Made by a program: the position numbers and the translations under genes
Shown: positions 25,501-40,500 of the stretch, piece after piece
How the letters are laid out: every line of letters starts with the position of its first letter
Numbering within the stretch: position 1 is the stretch's first letter
Notes under the pieces: model-generated
Database searches by the model: none
Told to the model about the DNA's origin: nothing
What the model saw: only the letters and a program-made list of their open reading frames with translations
From: Neodiprion pinetum
Lineage: Eukaryota > Arthropoda > Insecta > Hymenoptera > Diprionidae
Direction of reading: 5' to 3'
NCBI RefSeq assembly: GCF_021155775.2
Contig: NC_060236.1
Span: 21,254,519-21,318,518, forward strand
Length of the DNA stretch: 64,000 nt

Positions 25501-28500
25501 AAATGTGTTGGAAAATCCCGATGCAAAATTTATTACCACGAGTGACTTTTAATTCGATTCTCATGTTTCAAACTATTTGTTAAGTAACATATTTTCAATA
25601 AACTATTGTATCTTTTTGATACTAAAATCAAACTTCAGTTATACATTTTTCAAAGGATGTGGCGATATTGTTGTATAAGTGAGTATAACGTTGAAGTGAA
25701 ATATATGAATTTTATAAGTATCGCCTTGTCATTTTATTCACCCTAACGAAATCGACTAATATTATTAATCAGAGCATCTCACCGCAGCGCACGCTAAGTC
25801 AACCCTTCGAGAACACACTCTATTATTCTGACACAGACCTTCTTTTTCTTCTAAAACAGTAATTCTTCAAACGTTTCTCTTTTTCCTGATTTTTTATATT
25901 CATATTTATGATTTATACTGACACTTCTAAACCACACTGTCGCATTGTAAATGATTTTTTTCATGTAGATCGGACTCGTAGATTTGAAATGGTAACAAAT
26001 CAATATTAGCGCAGTGTCATTTTGACCCAGAGTGTTCCCAATGATTGCAAAAATAGGTGTGTTATCGAGGGGTTAAGCTCGGTCCAGTGACGGTAAGTGG
26101 AGATCATCTTTCCGTAGATGATGCGCTGATCTGAACTTGCCGGAACGTGTTTGGGAGAACAACAGGCACACAGATCACGCTGCGCCATCTAGCGGTAGAT
26201 GAGTACACGAAACATCAAAAGCTAATCAGCGGTAAACAGGACAATCATCGTATCGAAAGATTCGACTAAAAATCAGCTGCAATAACGTATATATTAATAG
26301 AGAACAGCACTGGTTGTCGGAATACGTAGCGTATGGTACAAGTGAAATATTTCCACATCGTTTATAGGCAGCAATTGCCACGAGCAAAAAAATTTCACGT
26401 TAAAACTAGAAAAACATACAAGTTCGAAACGATAACCGAGCTTTCACCGTGTAGTAGATTGTTGCATCTGTTTTTCCGATACTTCAAGGGTCCGAGTTAA
26501 AATTTAAAGATAAAACTGTGAGACGTACGTCGGGCGTGTGCGAGATTTACGTGGTGCAACGACGATGTCCGTCTGCGGTGATCGAGACAGAAATCGTGTT
26601 GCAATTAATGGGTCGCAATAACCCCCCGGGTCATACCTACGTGCCTTGGCTAACCATAACATTATGTGTATGCCAGCCAAATCTGATTACATTGTGAACC
26701 CGCGAGCGCGACGAGATAGGATACGATGTATCGGATAGGACGGAGAATGTTACCTTCGTTTCAATTTTTATTGTATTGTACTTGTCAGTTATATATTACG
26801 GCTACTTGATTTTGACACACCGCTGCTTACACTTATCCATACTTGCTTCGAAATTTGCCTCTGATCTGCGTTCTGAAAAAAAAAAAAAAAAAAAAAAAAA
26901 ATCCCGAACTTTTTTTACTTTTAATGAGCTTTCTTCGTATTTCAGAGAGAAAGGAACGTTCCAAAAATTTCAATTCCAACTCTCTACTGTTCAATTACTT
27001 CCGTACGAAAGTTGTCTACTAGGAAAACTGTTTCAACCTGGAAACACAAAAGTAAATAAACAATACTTATAATTTACGCGTATATAATTGTTCAAATATT
27101 TTACTATACCTAGTTGAATTCGTGAATACGTAACGGAATTTTAATTTACTTTTACCCAGTTTACAACAAAGCGAACTCCATGGGAATAAGTTTAGCTTTC
27201 GCAGTACTCATTTCTTCTTGGTTTGTGAGTCAATTAATGACAGTGAAAAAAAAAACCGCGCGCAGGGTTTAATAACGTATGTATCCGTACGTACGTAATG
27301 TGTATGATACATTGTGTGGCGAAGGTATGAATGAATGAATGAATTGGTTTTTATTGCATATTGGCGTTTTACATTTGTAGTGTTTATGTGCGGCAGTGCC
27401 AGATAGCAGACTACCGTGTGTTTCATGGTTTGTCTTCTTGTGTTTTCTTAGGTAGCTTTTCAGCCTTTTATTTTTGTGATCACTGATCTCCTTAGTAGTG
27501 TAGGTATGTGCGGCGCGAAACAGGTTTGGTGGGTATTTAAACCCGCGTCAATTACTAACCGTGTGTATAAATATATGTATTTAAATGTGTGCATGTGCAT
27601 GAACATTATATGTGTGTGTAAACGTATCACGTATAACAACGGATAATGAAATCTATACGGCGATTATCGCACGTCATGAACAATCGATGATTATGAAGCA
27701 CGTATTGTATACGTATAATGGGACATTCCGTTCCAACTCAACCTACCGCGAAAATTGACATATTTGATTTGGCTGAAACTTGACTATTTTTATGCATTCT
27801 GCGAAGAAACGTTCCGTGAGTTTCAAACGTTTTTTTTTTCGACCCGTTCATAAGGGATGAATTTTCAAAAATTTGAATAGTTTTTTTTTCAAATGCTGGT
27901 AAATTTTTGAAATATATGTCAATTCGATGTTTTTCTCTTCACTTCGTATGTTTTTAAATGGATATCTTGAAAATGTTGTGCAAAAAAATTTCGAAAGCTT
28001 TTTTTACTATAGTTTTTTCAATTTTAGGATCAATATTTTTTTTCTTAACTTTAATGCATCTATCGAGTTTTATTTAAAATTCTCCAAAATTTTACTGTTC
28101 ATTCCCTCAAGTTCAAGTTTCAAACCTAGCCTGGTAAAACGATATTCCGGTTTTTTTTCGATTTTTTAAAATTGTGAAACTTGATTTTTTTTTCAAAACT
28201 TGAAATATTGCTCTTAATGCCTAATACAATGTTTCATTAAACATATTAATAGTGAAAAGTTGCGAATTAAAGGAATCAGAAGTTGAGAAAATAATTAATC
28301 AGTATTTTGAACGAAATTTTTTATTCCTAATTTTTTTATTTTATTTACGTTGCCTTTAAATATTTTAAATATTACTTTTACTCGAGTTTGAAATCGATCT
28401 CAACGTTGAATACCAATATTTGTTTGGAATCACGCAATGGAATTTTCGAGTCCCTGTTATTGTTTCACTTTTTGTATATCGAATATTAAGATAATTACTT

Positions 28501-31500
28501 GATTTAATATCATTCCCGTGAAATCCTTTTCTATAAGTTGCTATTGTGTAATAAATTGAAACAATCAAGTTTAAAAAAAACATTACAATATAAAAATTGA
28601 ATAATAACATTAATAAAAACGATTGTAATATTTTTTTTCATTCCATTTTAAATAATCACATTAAAAAATATTCGATTTGAAAAAAACATGCGAGTTTATG
28701 GATATTTCAAAAAGTTATGAGCGTTTGGAAAAAATTGTCAAAATTTTCGATAATTCATATCTGATGAACGGTTTGACGAAAAAATTGGAGAGATAGCCAA
28801 GTTTCAGCCAAAATAAAAATGTCAACTATTTTTAAAGTTGGCATAGAATGCCCTATATATATGTGTGTTGTATTGAATCGTGAATATATATACACACAAT
28901 ACCGATCGATACACAACATCCCATAACAACACGTCTGTTATAGGATTTATTTCGCTTCGTCACACGCTCTCTATATGTATACTTATACACATATAATATA
29001 AGGTATACTATGTGCATTTGATATCATATATGTATAGGCGGGTTAACTGATTAATTGCCGATGTTATCGATATTCCAGCTGTATACACTCGCGATCAATC
29101 GATTCCAATCGGTCGATCTCTCATCGTCGATAAGCTTCTTAACTTCGGTTCAATTAGGCTTAAACCTCTCCCAGTGATCACCGCCTTAAGCTCGTATTAC
29201 AACACCGTGATAAATCAGGCTTGGCGCCTGCACTAACCGTGCAACATATATTTGAAAATGTTGTCATTTCATGTTCCGGATCGCATTTATTTTGACTACG
29301 TGTTTTATTTTAATTTCACATCTTCAATTTTTTGTCAAACACTTATCGCTTATTATAACTCACCTCGTTCTCTCTTCGTTTTTTTTATAGATGATGTCGT
29401 TATGTAGTCACTTGAAAATGGCTATATTCCAACGGTTTATTAGGCGAACGAGTTCTGATTCAATACTGTTACATGCTTTTTTTTCGTTTACCCTAATTTA
29501 TTATTAATCGTCTGCTGACATTAGCTGTCAATTTTTTTCTTCCACTCCGACGCTATTTCTATATCTGCATAATTAATTCAAAAAATTTCCTCACCACCGG
29601 TTCGTAATATATTATTACATTGTAAAAATGGATTGAATACAAAAATAGAATGAGGAAAAAAATTACAATCATAATGAAAAACAGACTGAAGATTAAGGCT
29701 AAATTTTACGGTAAGAAAAAAATTTTAATTGCCAACTATTTATCGTTTACGTGCGAATACGAACCCACTTCGTGCATATATGCCTGGAATTTTACACGCG
29801 TATATGGATGTCAAGGGCATTAGGAAGGCCCACCGGAATATACTTATAATATACGTATTACATATACTATGTATATACCGGTGCATATACGAGTATATAC
29901 ATTTAAATCAAGCATGTTCCAATTTGTGAAAAATCTTCAATTCACGACGACCTTGACATAATATAAATCGATATTACCGTAGGCTAAAGAAAAAAAAATT
30001 AAACACAGAGACTGAGAGAAATTCCAAATAAATAAGAGAATAAAAAGGGAAGAAAAAAAAATGCCGAGTACGTGGAGAAACTAATCAGACTATTATTTGT
30101 TCGATCACAATAGCCCATTTGATTCGTAAAGAACCGTTGTTCGGATAGATGTAGGCATAAATAGAAAAAGAAATGAAACAAACCCAACGAGCAAAGAAAC
30201 AAATGATACAAATTTCGAATGACCAGGTTCGATTCAATTTTTGTTCCTTGTTTTTCGTAGCACAACTCTAATTAATTAACACATTTCACAATACATTGTA
30301 TGGTATACCTAATCGCTTTTGCACTGCAATTCGGTAAAATTATTCACTCACTTGTTCCGTTCTCGTTACGCGCAAATTTTCTTTATATTTACACACAGTA
30401 ATTTCATACTTTTGAAACGTAATTTTTTCGTCAACTAAGAAAAACGGGATTCTTCTTCATATTTACTCCCCTTTCATTTTACGGATTTCTTTTCGAAGTC
30501 ATGCACCAACGTAAATTTATACATGTATAAGTACGTATGCATGTAGCTCGACGTAAATCAGATGATGTAAGACAAATCCTGCATATAAAGGGATTTGCGT
30601 GATACACGCAATGTGTGTCTGTAGTTACAATATTTTATTATTTATCATTGGTGGGTTAGACGAGCATCATATGTATATGTATATAATCATGCTAGTTACA
30701 TTCGAATTAGTTACGTTCCTCGATTTTCACAGATCGACCCCCCCCCCCCCCCCCCTTCCCCCGGTTGTCCCTCCTCAATTTATATTTATGGTATATCCGT
30801 TACACTGGGCTGTAACAGGAACTAATGTTTCGCCTACAACCAAACTATCATATTTAAGTAAGCAGTATTCTCTCTCTCTCCCTATTATTATTTATTTTAT
30901 GTTATAAATCTTTGCATTGTATTATATACCGGGACAATCTCGCGAAACTTGAAAATCAACCGCGCATGCGCCAAATAATTCAATCTCATTGGTCGGCGAA
31001 ATCTTCCCGCGGCGATATTGTTGTCTGCGATGCAGGTGCACCAACGTACGCAAAATGTGTACGTTTGAATCTTCAAAGAGCATAAGCATTAAATTCCGAC
31101 CGTTCGTTGAAGAATCAACTTTCCGGCTCAATGACAAATGCTTCCCAAACCTCTCCGAGTCACTACCTCAATTATTTGAGATGCTAACCTCGAAAATTCG
31201 TATCAACTACATCGCCGCAAGAATCAGTTTGACAGCTGAAACTCGGGATGGCCAGCCTGCACGAACAGCCGATAAAACTCGCGCATACGCAGTTGATTTT
31301 CAAGTTTCAAGAGATTTTCCCGGTATATATATATATAGTTATGTATTATTCATGTTATCTTATTTGCTGCCTCTAGCCTCTACTTTCCGATTCTGTTATT
31401 CTCTACGGTCGGTTAAATACTAATAAAGCTTATTTGGTAGTTTGGCAACACGCTGTTATATTTGATTAATTTTTTTGCAATAAATGTCATTATCTATCTA

Positions 31501-34500
31501 GCTATCTATCTCTCTCCATTTCCAGATTACCGTATAAGGAACGTGTTCGTATCTATCTGTCTGTCTTTCTCGGAAAAGCATCAACTGCTATTCGTACTCT
31601 CTATTAGTTTAAGGACAAGAATCTGTTTGACGGTATTCCGTACGTTTTTTGGATGCTTATGTTGATAAGTTTTTTGCCTCAAAATTTTTTCACTCGATCT
31701 TTTAGGCGCTCGTTCGTAAAATTATGTGTGGGTGTGTGTGTGTGTGTGTGTATAATCTACATTATTCACCGATCGACGACGCAGAGACCTGTAAAACCAC
31801 GCGTCGAAGTCTCCGCCGCGAGAACGGAACGGTGCATCTGCAAAATGTAGATGTATAAAACCACATTATTTATACTCGCATCTCTAAGCTTGTAATAATC
31901 TTCGCATCATTACGTGTGTAAGGATATATATGAAAACGTCCGTGTGTGTACATCGAATTGGAAATTTTATTACACTACTACTAGTCAGTTTCATTAATCA
32001 TATGATATACCTGACCATTTTTTTTACAAAATTTATCGAGTTTTTTTTCTTATTTTTTTTTTTTTTTTTCATTTCACATACTCGCTGTTTCGCGAAAGAC
32101 TAGTTTTATAGCGATGAATGAAAAATGGGCTACACGAGTCATAAATACATGAACAATTTCGTTGATGTTCATCGTCAGAGAATCACTATAGCAGGCAAAA
32201 GAAACGAAAAAACGATGGAGAAAATCCGATTTTTAGAGATAAATTAATAAACGTATTTATAGATAAATTAAATAGCGTTTTATAACTATTGAGAATATCG
32301 CAAATCAATCTGTTAATCGCAGTTTTCTTTCTTTTTCCTTTTTTTTTTTGAATCGAGAAGGATTTGTTTCACTGGAAGAAGATATAAAAGAGAAAAAAAA
32401 TTCATAATCGTCTCGCCATATTTGGCACGGTGCAAATCAATATAATGCTGAAACATTATCTAGACGAATTTTGTCCCTCTCACTCCCTCTCTTTGTTTTC
32501 TGTGTACGGGTATAATTAAGAGGTGCAGAAATTAACGGCACATGGTAATAGGTACCGATTAATGGAGAACGCGCCAATACATTTACCCAATATCTGAACG
32601 GTCGCGAACCGTCGTCTCGTGAGGGAAAGGATTTCTAGCTTTTGACGGGGTCATCATTATCATCGACGCTGCGTTCGCTGCAGCTATTACACAGTTATAT
32701 ACATATGGACTGGTGTTTGTGATTCGCCTTTCCCCGCGTAACTCATAATCAGCCACACCGCGATTATCAACACGTAGGTATAAGGTGCCTAACCGCTTAT
32801 TACATAAGTCGCAGATCATCGGAGATAATTGGAAGAGAAAAAAAAAAAAAATTATTTCTGTCTCCCTTTTTGTTCAATTCTTTTTTTTAACATTGAATTT
32901 TTCGTCATCCAGATTCATTTCTAACGCCCGAATTTATTATTGCGTATAATTATAGAGACCTCGTTTCATTTCATTGATCATTTTAATTCTGTGAACCTAT
33001 TTTTAACCCATACTCTTCCCCTCGTGTAAAATATACATCTATCCACAGACTCGAGGCTGTTGTAGACTTCTTTACTCGTTTCACGTTGATTTTTTGCTTT
33101 TTTTTTTTATTTTCTTTATTTCGAAATATATTTTGCATACTGAACTGGTTCAACAGTATTAAAAAACAAGGGTTGCATTTGTGAAGTCTCTCTTTTCGGC
33201 TGTACAGTGAATAGTTAATTAACATTCTCCGTCACTGTGCGCTATACATACCTATATGAAAATATAGGTATACGCCTATTTGTATGACCGAAGACCGCGC
33301 CGAAAGAATGATCGCATATGAGATACTGATCAAGGCCAATCGAATTCGCACACCTACAGAGACAAACATATGCATACCTCAATACTAATACACAACTATT
33401 AAGAACCCGAGTTAATATATATACATGTATACACGCAAACGCACACATTGATTATCGAACATGTACCTAAAGCTAGGAGACATTCTTAATTATGCACATA
33501 TAAACGTACATATAATATATTAGTACCGATGGAATTTTTTTTTTTTCTTTTGATCCCGATTTTTTTTTTTCACCCTTTTCAGACCTCGTTCAGTAAGCTG
33601 ATTTCTGTTCAATTTCAAAATATGAAAAAGTACTTGAAATTACGTATTAGGCAATTTTTTCTGGTTTTCAAAATGTACTCATTTTACTGCAACACTCTGA
33701 TTAAAATCGATTTCGAAGTTGCAGACCTTTGACGCTATAGTTACCATCCAACATATTTTCAAGAAATTGATATAATTTTGATGAGAAGCCGATCGGCGAA
33801 ATCAAAATTCAAAAATCTCATACTTTCTCTGAAAAGAGAAAACCACTGTATAATAAGAATCGACAGAGTGAGGTCTGTGAATCTCAACCATTTACCGTGA
33901 AATAGTCAAGATCTCAGGAAGTGAATGGATTTTTTTTTTTCTGTTTTATAATCTGATCCTAAACATTTTTGTCGACAAGAGGTTTTTTTACACAGAAAAA
34001 CGAAGAAAATAAAAAATTAATAGCGGCGACGGATCCGCCCTCTGGAAGCTATTCAGCGGATCGGCAGCGACGCGTCGCGACGCTACGATGAAACGACGAC
34101 AATCCTAACCTACCACCTTCACTTCAGTATCATACATATGTACATATGCATGAATGTATACAAAACGAGTGGAATTTTATACAACTTATGTACCCACGTG
34201 TGTATAACCCATGCCTGCGTATATGTACCTCTGAAGCACCGTGTATAGTGGATTGCCTCGATTAACGCTCGGCTCTCCTCGCCTGGTGCTGCCGCTGTTG
34301 CCAGCAGCTACTGCTGGTTCAGGCCTAGCCTGTCCTGTCCTCAGCTAGCCGATGGTATTCTAGGACTTTTAGCCTGTTCCAGCCTCGCTACCGCCTTGCA
34401 GCGCTTTCGACTCGAGGTGAACGAGGTCGACTCCACGATCTATGATCGATTTATATGTGTGTATATGTATATATGTACGCACACCTCGTTTCGTGCAGAG

Positions 34501-37500
34501 ACTCCACCTCCGCCTCCAAACTCGACACAAAATATCCGTACATTAAAAACCAGTATTTTACTATGTAGTATTTTATAAATCATGTACCCCAGGACACGTT
34601 TTTTACGCCATAAGCGAGTATCCTCATCGCGCCTTGTACGGTTACATTGTGCAGTTTTATTTTATTTACTTCTTAATTGCCGCGATAATGGGTAGAAAAA
34701 ATTTTTCTTGAAAAGATAGAAATAAAAAAAAAAAAACGTTTCAACATTGCAAGAATCGGATAATTTTTTATGTGACGGTAGAAGAATCGTGTCGTTTGAT
34801 ACATGTGTCAGGATGAAAGCTGTGAAAAAAAAGATAAAGAAAAAGAAGAGAAAAGTTGGAAATCATACGCGCGACCTTGATTCACCTCCGACTGAGGTAT
34901 TACCCGATATCGAATCATCAGTATGCGGAGATGTGGGCGCGGTGTGTATGGCCGGCCAAGCGGGTGGCCTCAACTTAGTCCCGCGGCACGCGGTCGGTCG
35001 GTCCTCACAACTGGTATAGTGGTGACCCAAAGAGGATCTTGGAACCACCGCTGGATTGGAGAAAAGCCCGATTTGGCCCGCGGCGTTGTCTGGCATGAGA
35101 ATTATGCATGAGTTGGGCAGAAGATGCAATATCGTATTGAATCGAAATCGAATTTTTAGTTTGGCGACAAGGCGTAAATTCAGCGTCCACTTCGTGGCCG
35201 TTGTCAAGTCGAATCCAACGAGTCCCGAATCGTTAAAATCGGTTAAGCCGTTTCCAAGATATCGCCGTTCGAATTTTGCGAGTAACGCGAATCGGCACGG
35301 GCGAGCGAACGAAACAACAGAGAATAGCGAGTGAACGCCTCGCGCTAGCGGCAAAATCCAAACTTCGATATCTTGGGAACGGCTAAACCGATTTTAACGA
35401 TCCAGGAGTCGTTGGGTTCGTACTGACGTCAGCTATACGTGGATCGACAAAAAGAGGTAGAGATGTGGCGCTGTGTTGAATACGCTGCTGGCTCGAACGA
35501 GTGAGAGCTGAGTCCGTGTGAAATCAACGATAAGTTTTATATGGAAGTCGTTCTCCCACGATCTCTTCTTCCTCTTCTTTCCTTATTTCTTCGCGATCGA
35601 TGCCCGCGCAGCGACGCGGTACGCGGTTCGCATGCTAGCGCATCGCGGAGTCTAATTCCGCCCCCTGAATACCAACGACCTGTTGTACAATATTGTGGAA
35701 ATCTTTTTCGGCGCGGGCGACATGCGCTGAAAGAACGGATTTAGTAAGAACGGGGTCTAATCGCTTGCGTCAATAGCGCACCCGTGTCAGCGCATCGCGA
35801 CAATGCAGTACGATTAATGGATCGGTCAAAGCTTGGAGAAATTTCGAGATTTGGAATGCTGGAACACCGCCACCTATATTTGCGAATAAGTTTTCTACAA
35901 TCTTTATCGTCGGTACCGTTTCTGCGGCTGCAGCGTGCTTGACAGAAATTATAATTATTGCCGTTAAAAGAAGAAAAAAAATAAAAATCACACACACACA
36001 TATATATAAGCTGATATTATAGTTAATATATATATATATATATTATATACATGCGTGTGTATGTGTAAGTAGACATGTATGTAATAAAATAGCCTCTGAG
36101 CTAGACGGGTGTATTACGTAATTCCTGCGACGAGGTGATCTGGGATTAAATACATGCATACTAAACGTATACATAAACTGCTGTATGCGAATAAAATATA
36201 GCCGAGGATGAATAACATGAATAAAAAAAAGGAAGAAAATAAAAAGAAAAAAAGAAATAACGCACGTTGCGCGAAATGAATTATGCTAAATGGTTCCCCT
36301 GGTTAGAGTCACAAGAGTAAGAGATCCAGACGGGCATCTGTAATCACTGCGTTTAACTGCCGCGGCCAAAAAGGCTCGGTAAGTATTGCACAAACAAAAC
36401 TAAAATATCGTTCGGGCATAATTATTAGTGCCGTTGATCAACTGGCTTTTAAACGTCGCTAAACTCGCTCATATAAACTCCTCCTGCGCATCCAAACAGT
36501 CTGTACATACCTATGTTATACCCTTACGCAATGCTTTCTGAAACGGCTTATCCTAAACCCGATCCAGTAACGACCTGAGGTACTTCCCGATCTCGCGAGC
36601 TCTCACTATACTGTCCAATAATTTATCTTCGGTTTTTTCACGTCTTTTCTTTCCGATTGGCTTGATACAACAGGTACTCATGCAGCGGTCTTTTATTGCA
36701 GTGCAGAATCAGGAAGTATGTAAAAAAGATAGCATCAAAACATAAATTTATAGTACAACAGGTTTTCTGTGTAAATTACAATTTCCATAATATAGAAATC
36801 GGTTTAGTTAAACCATTGATCTCTATACTGACTGGATAGCTGACTAGCGTCCTCGGCCTGAGTTGCTTAGAAGCAGACGAAATCTACACCAGCGCTTCAG
36901 TAGCCGCAATGGAACTAAAGAATCACGTGGTTCACTGCGTATGTCATTGGCTAAAATCGTAGAACCATGTGACTAAATCTGTTTCTGATAGGCTATCACC
37001 TACGTGACCCGTTAGTTTAACTTCGGGTATCGCAGCGGTTTTTGGGGCTTCTAATCGACATAAGCTGCCGTGATCAAACTAAGATCAGTGGGTGAAACCC
37101 TTTTCAACGATAATAGAGCAAAAGATGGTCACGCGATTACTAATCCAGGGGAAAAGACAACATGGCCGTCACGTCACGTTAGCACACTTCGTATTGATTC
37201 TGACTATCAAATCGATTCCACAATTAATCAGTGATCGAGCGCAGTACGATTAGCGACTAAAATCATCGTATAAATAGATTCGTTGGAATTTTACGTTCCC
37301 TGGGAGCTTAAGAGCTGAGAAATCACTCTGTAACTACGAAGATTTAACGCTTGAAATTTCGACGCTTTCCGACGCAACTCTGAATTCAGAACGAGAAGAC
37401 TAAAACGGAAATTCAGTCAATCATACCGCTTATCATTCGTGCAGCTGGGTACGCATGAGCGAAACGCTATGAAAATATTACAAGCAGTATCAAAAGCTGT

Positions 37501-40500
37501 TGCAAATAAAAAGCACCCTTATTTTGACCTTGATTCTCTGCATAATGGGGTTCGCAACGTTACGTATCGGTATTACAGTGATTAGACTGAAAATATTGGT
37601 GACTCTCAACCACCTCGATCGTTTTCTCCTGCAGTGAGAAGAGTAGTAATTACATACCTACTCCACGGAATAGAGTTAGACCAGTGGCGATGGTTTATGA
37701 CTGAAGAGGATTAGTGTGTGTCAACAAGAATACCGTCACCCAACCATCGCCATTCGGTGTACAGAGTGTTCATTTTACAAACAGGTTTCATATGCAAGTA
37801 TTTGGGAAATTTTATCAGCAGTCTTGGAGTGAGGGAAGTTTTTTTTACAAAAGTTCTGTTGCTTCATCGCCTTTAGCGAAACAAGATTGGGTTCTTCCAC
37901 TAGCTTGTCTCTCGATCACTGATTACATAAATTGTTTAACAGTGGAATTAACGCGCGGAAAATTTCGCAACTTAAGTATACTCGTCAATCAAGCTTAAAT
38001 CGAACGAAAAATAACAGCTCAATTGTTTTTGGCATGGTTTTATTGAGTCTGAAATAACGTTCGGTAAGCGAGAGGCCCCGGAGTCGATCATATAGACAAC
38101 ACTTATTTCAAAGTGCATAACGTGTCAACACCGACCATATTGTTTTATTTCAAACAGTTGAAATTTGTTCTTACGTAGTTACTTGTGCATTAAGCAGGGA
38201 ATAATTGATTATAAATTTTAAACATTTTACCCTATTCAATTCGAAAAAGCTATTCAAAGGAATCAGCGTAGCTATAATGTTTCTTTTTTTCAGTTCCAAT
38301 TTCATCGGCCGTTGAACATTTGACATAAGAAATGATTATAAAGTACAATTTCCTCCTGTTTCCATCTGTTTTGACTTTCAAATAAAAATATTGAAACAAA
38401 AGATTACATTGGTGAAATCGCAACTATATTGATTGAAAATTGAATATACAAGTTGACGAGAGTATAATATAGAAATATATCAGAAGTATACGTACAAGGT
38501 GTGCAATAATTGGTTGAAGGCCGATATTCGGGATGTATACTTATACACTATTCCTACACACATTTAGCATATCGCCTTGAAGTGTCCGCGTCCGCGATTA
38601 AACCGATAATGGTAGTTTGCGAATTGCAAAAAAATGTGAATCGTGCAGTAGTGTATATAAATCTTTTTATTCTCAATCTTGCCTCTGCCATTTAACAATT
38701 CTTAATTTATATTAGAATTAATGAGATGTTATTTTTTTCTAAGTTTTGGATTATTTTTTCGATCTATTGAATATTCTCTACCTATCCAGGATCCTTGATG
38801 ATAAAAAGTTGAAGTAAAGAATTGAAACAAGGAAGGAGTGAGAAGGAAAACGAAAAAATTTATCATACGTCGTACACAACGTTACAATAATTTCTTTAAT
38901 CCTTCTCACGCTCTCATTTTTTCATGCATCTTTCTTCCTCGCGCTGTAGGTATCACGCGTTGCAATATCGATTCTTGGTTTAAAGTTTTTTTTGAATTTT
39001 TTGGAAATCCGAATTTACGCAATACGCGTAATCATATGTATTCAAATCTGGCACCGATCCATCAGATATTATACATTCCTTTTTCTTGACACTTTTTTTA
39101 CATATTTTAGACATAAGTACGGAATGTCCGTAGTGATGTGAAATCTTCGGTTATATATATGTGGGCTATAATCTCTGCCCAACACTCGCGCCCGATTTTA
39201 TGCAATCGGCCTCATTTCAATCTTCGTAAAATATTTCCAACTTCATCGAATTTCTATCCTCTCCTTATTCGGATTTAACAACGAAGAAGAAAGGGTGGAC
39301 TTTACATCGCAGTCGATAGGCATTAGAACTTGCGCATGTCTACATGGAAGCAAGCTTAAATGTGTGATAATCTCGTTCTAACGTTATCTTCTTGCGAAAT
39401 TTTTACGTCTACTTCCTGTGGATGTACCAAACATAGATCTGCATGCGCGTACTTACACAGGCATGATAATAATAGCATTCTTTGACATATTATGAGCTTC
39501 TAACTTTTCATTCGTGCATCTAAAGCATGTTCAATCGATCCATGTATCTGATCATAATACCGTGTGAAATCGCCATAGACATGGGCAAATATTATTACCG
39601 TTATACTTATAACGTGCGACAGCTTTTTATCACTCGCAGAATGAGAATATAAATGTATACGCTGCTGTAGTTTTCAAATCTCCCACGCGTAAAAACTCGG
39701 GGGTTTGAAAAGTGCCAACTACCGGTAGCGTCTCGCGGCTCGAACCTCCCTTAATTGCCGCAAACACTCAAGCGCCGCGCACGTTTCGCAATTCAAGTCG
39801 CCCTGACTCTGCAGTTCCTCAGATTTTGGATTTCACCTATCCTGCATTTTCTAATCACAGATATGACCTGTTCCCGATTTTATTCCATAAAATATGCACA
39901 AAGACTCAAACCTGGAATAAAATATGTATTAACATTATTGTTAATGATTTTCGCCATGTTATTTTCATCATTTTTTTTCTCGTTTCTCTGTTGCTCAATA
40001 CTGTTGAAGAGTTGCAATATGGCTGAAAATTTTTCTTGCGCGCAATTTTCGCTTCCTGGTTTCTTAAGCCAAAAATTACCGTACCCACAATAAACCCTTT
40101 TTTATTTAAATCTCACTTCTATTATCCATCTAAAACTTGTTTCGGTTTTTGTTGCCCTGAGCAATATTGGTGCGGATGGGTTGATGGGTCGGTTATACAA
40201 GTACGGAACACCCCCTTTAAGTTGACCTTGCCCGCTGAACGTCCCGCGCTCCGCGTGATGCGCAACGGGCCATCCTTCCCTGACCCGGGGCGCTTCACAT
40301 AACCAACGTGATAACGTTCGTGACGTCACACTAGTGTCGGTAACGTCACGGCAATGCCGCAGTTCCGTTTCATCGATCTATCACACAGCTGTGACCGTCT
40401 GCTAACGCCGACCCGATGAGAAAAGGCAGGAACGGTAGCAGCTGGCGATGGGAACAGACGATGAAATTTAATTCGCACGCAGACAAGTTTTGAATTGATG

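Noticed and set aside
35770..35997. Minus-strand frame resembling a signal peptide followed by a short protein
   Set aside because: It has no ATG, begins in a CA microsatellite and is not flanked by convincing splice sites.
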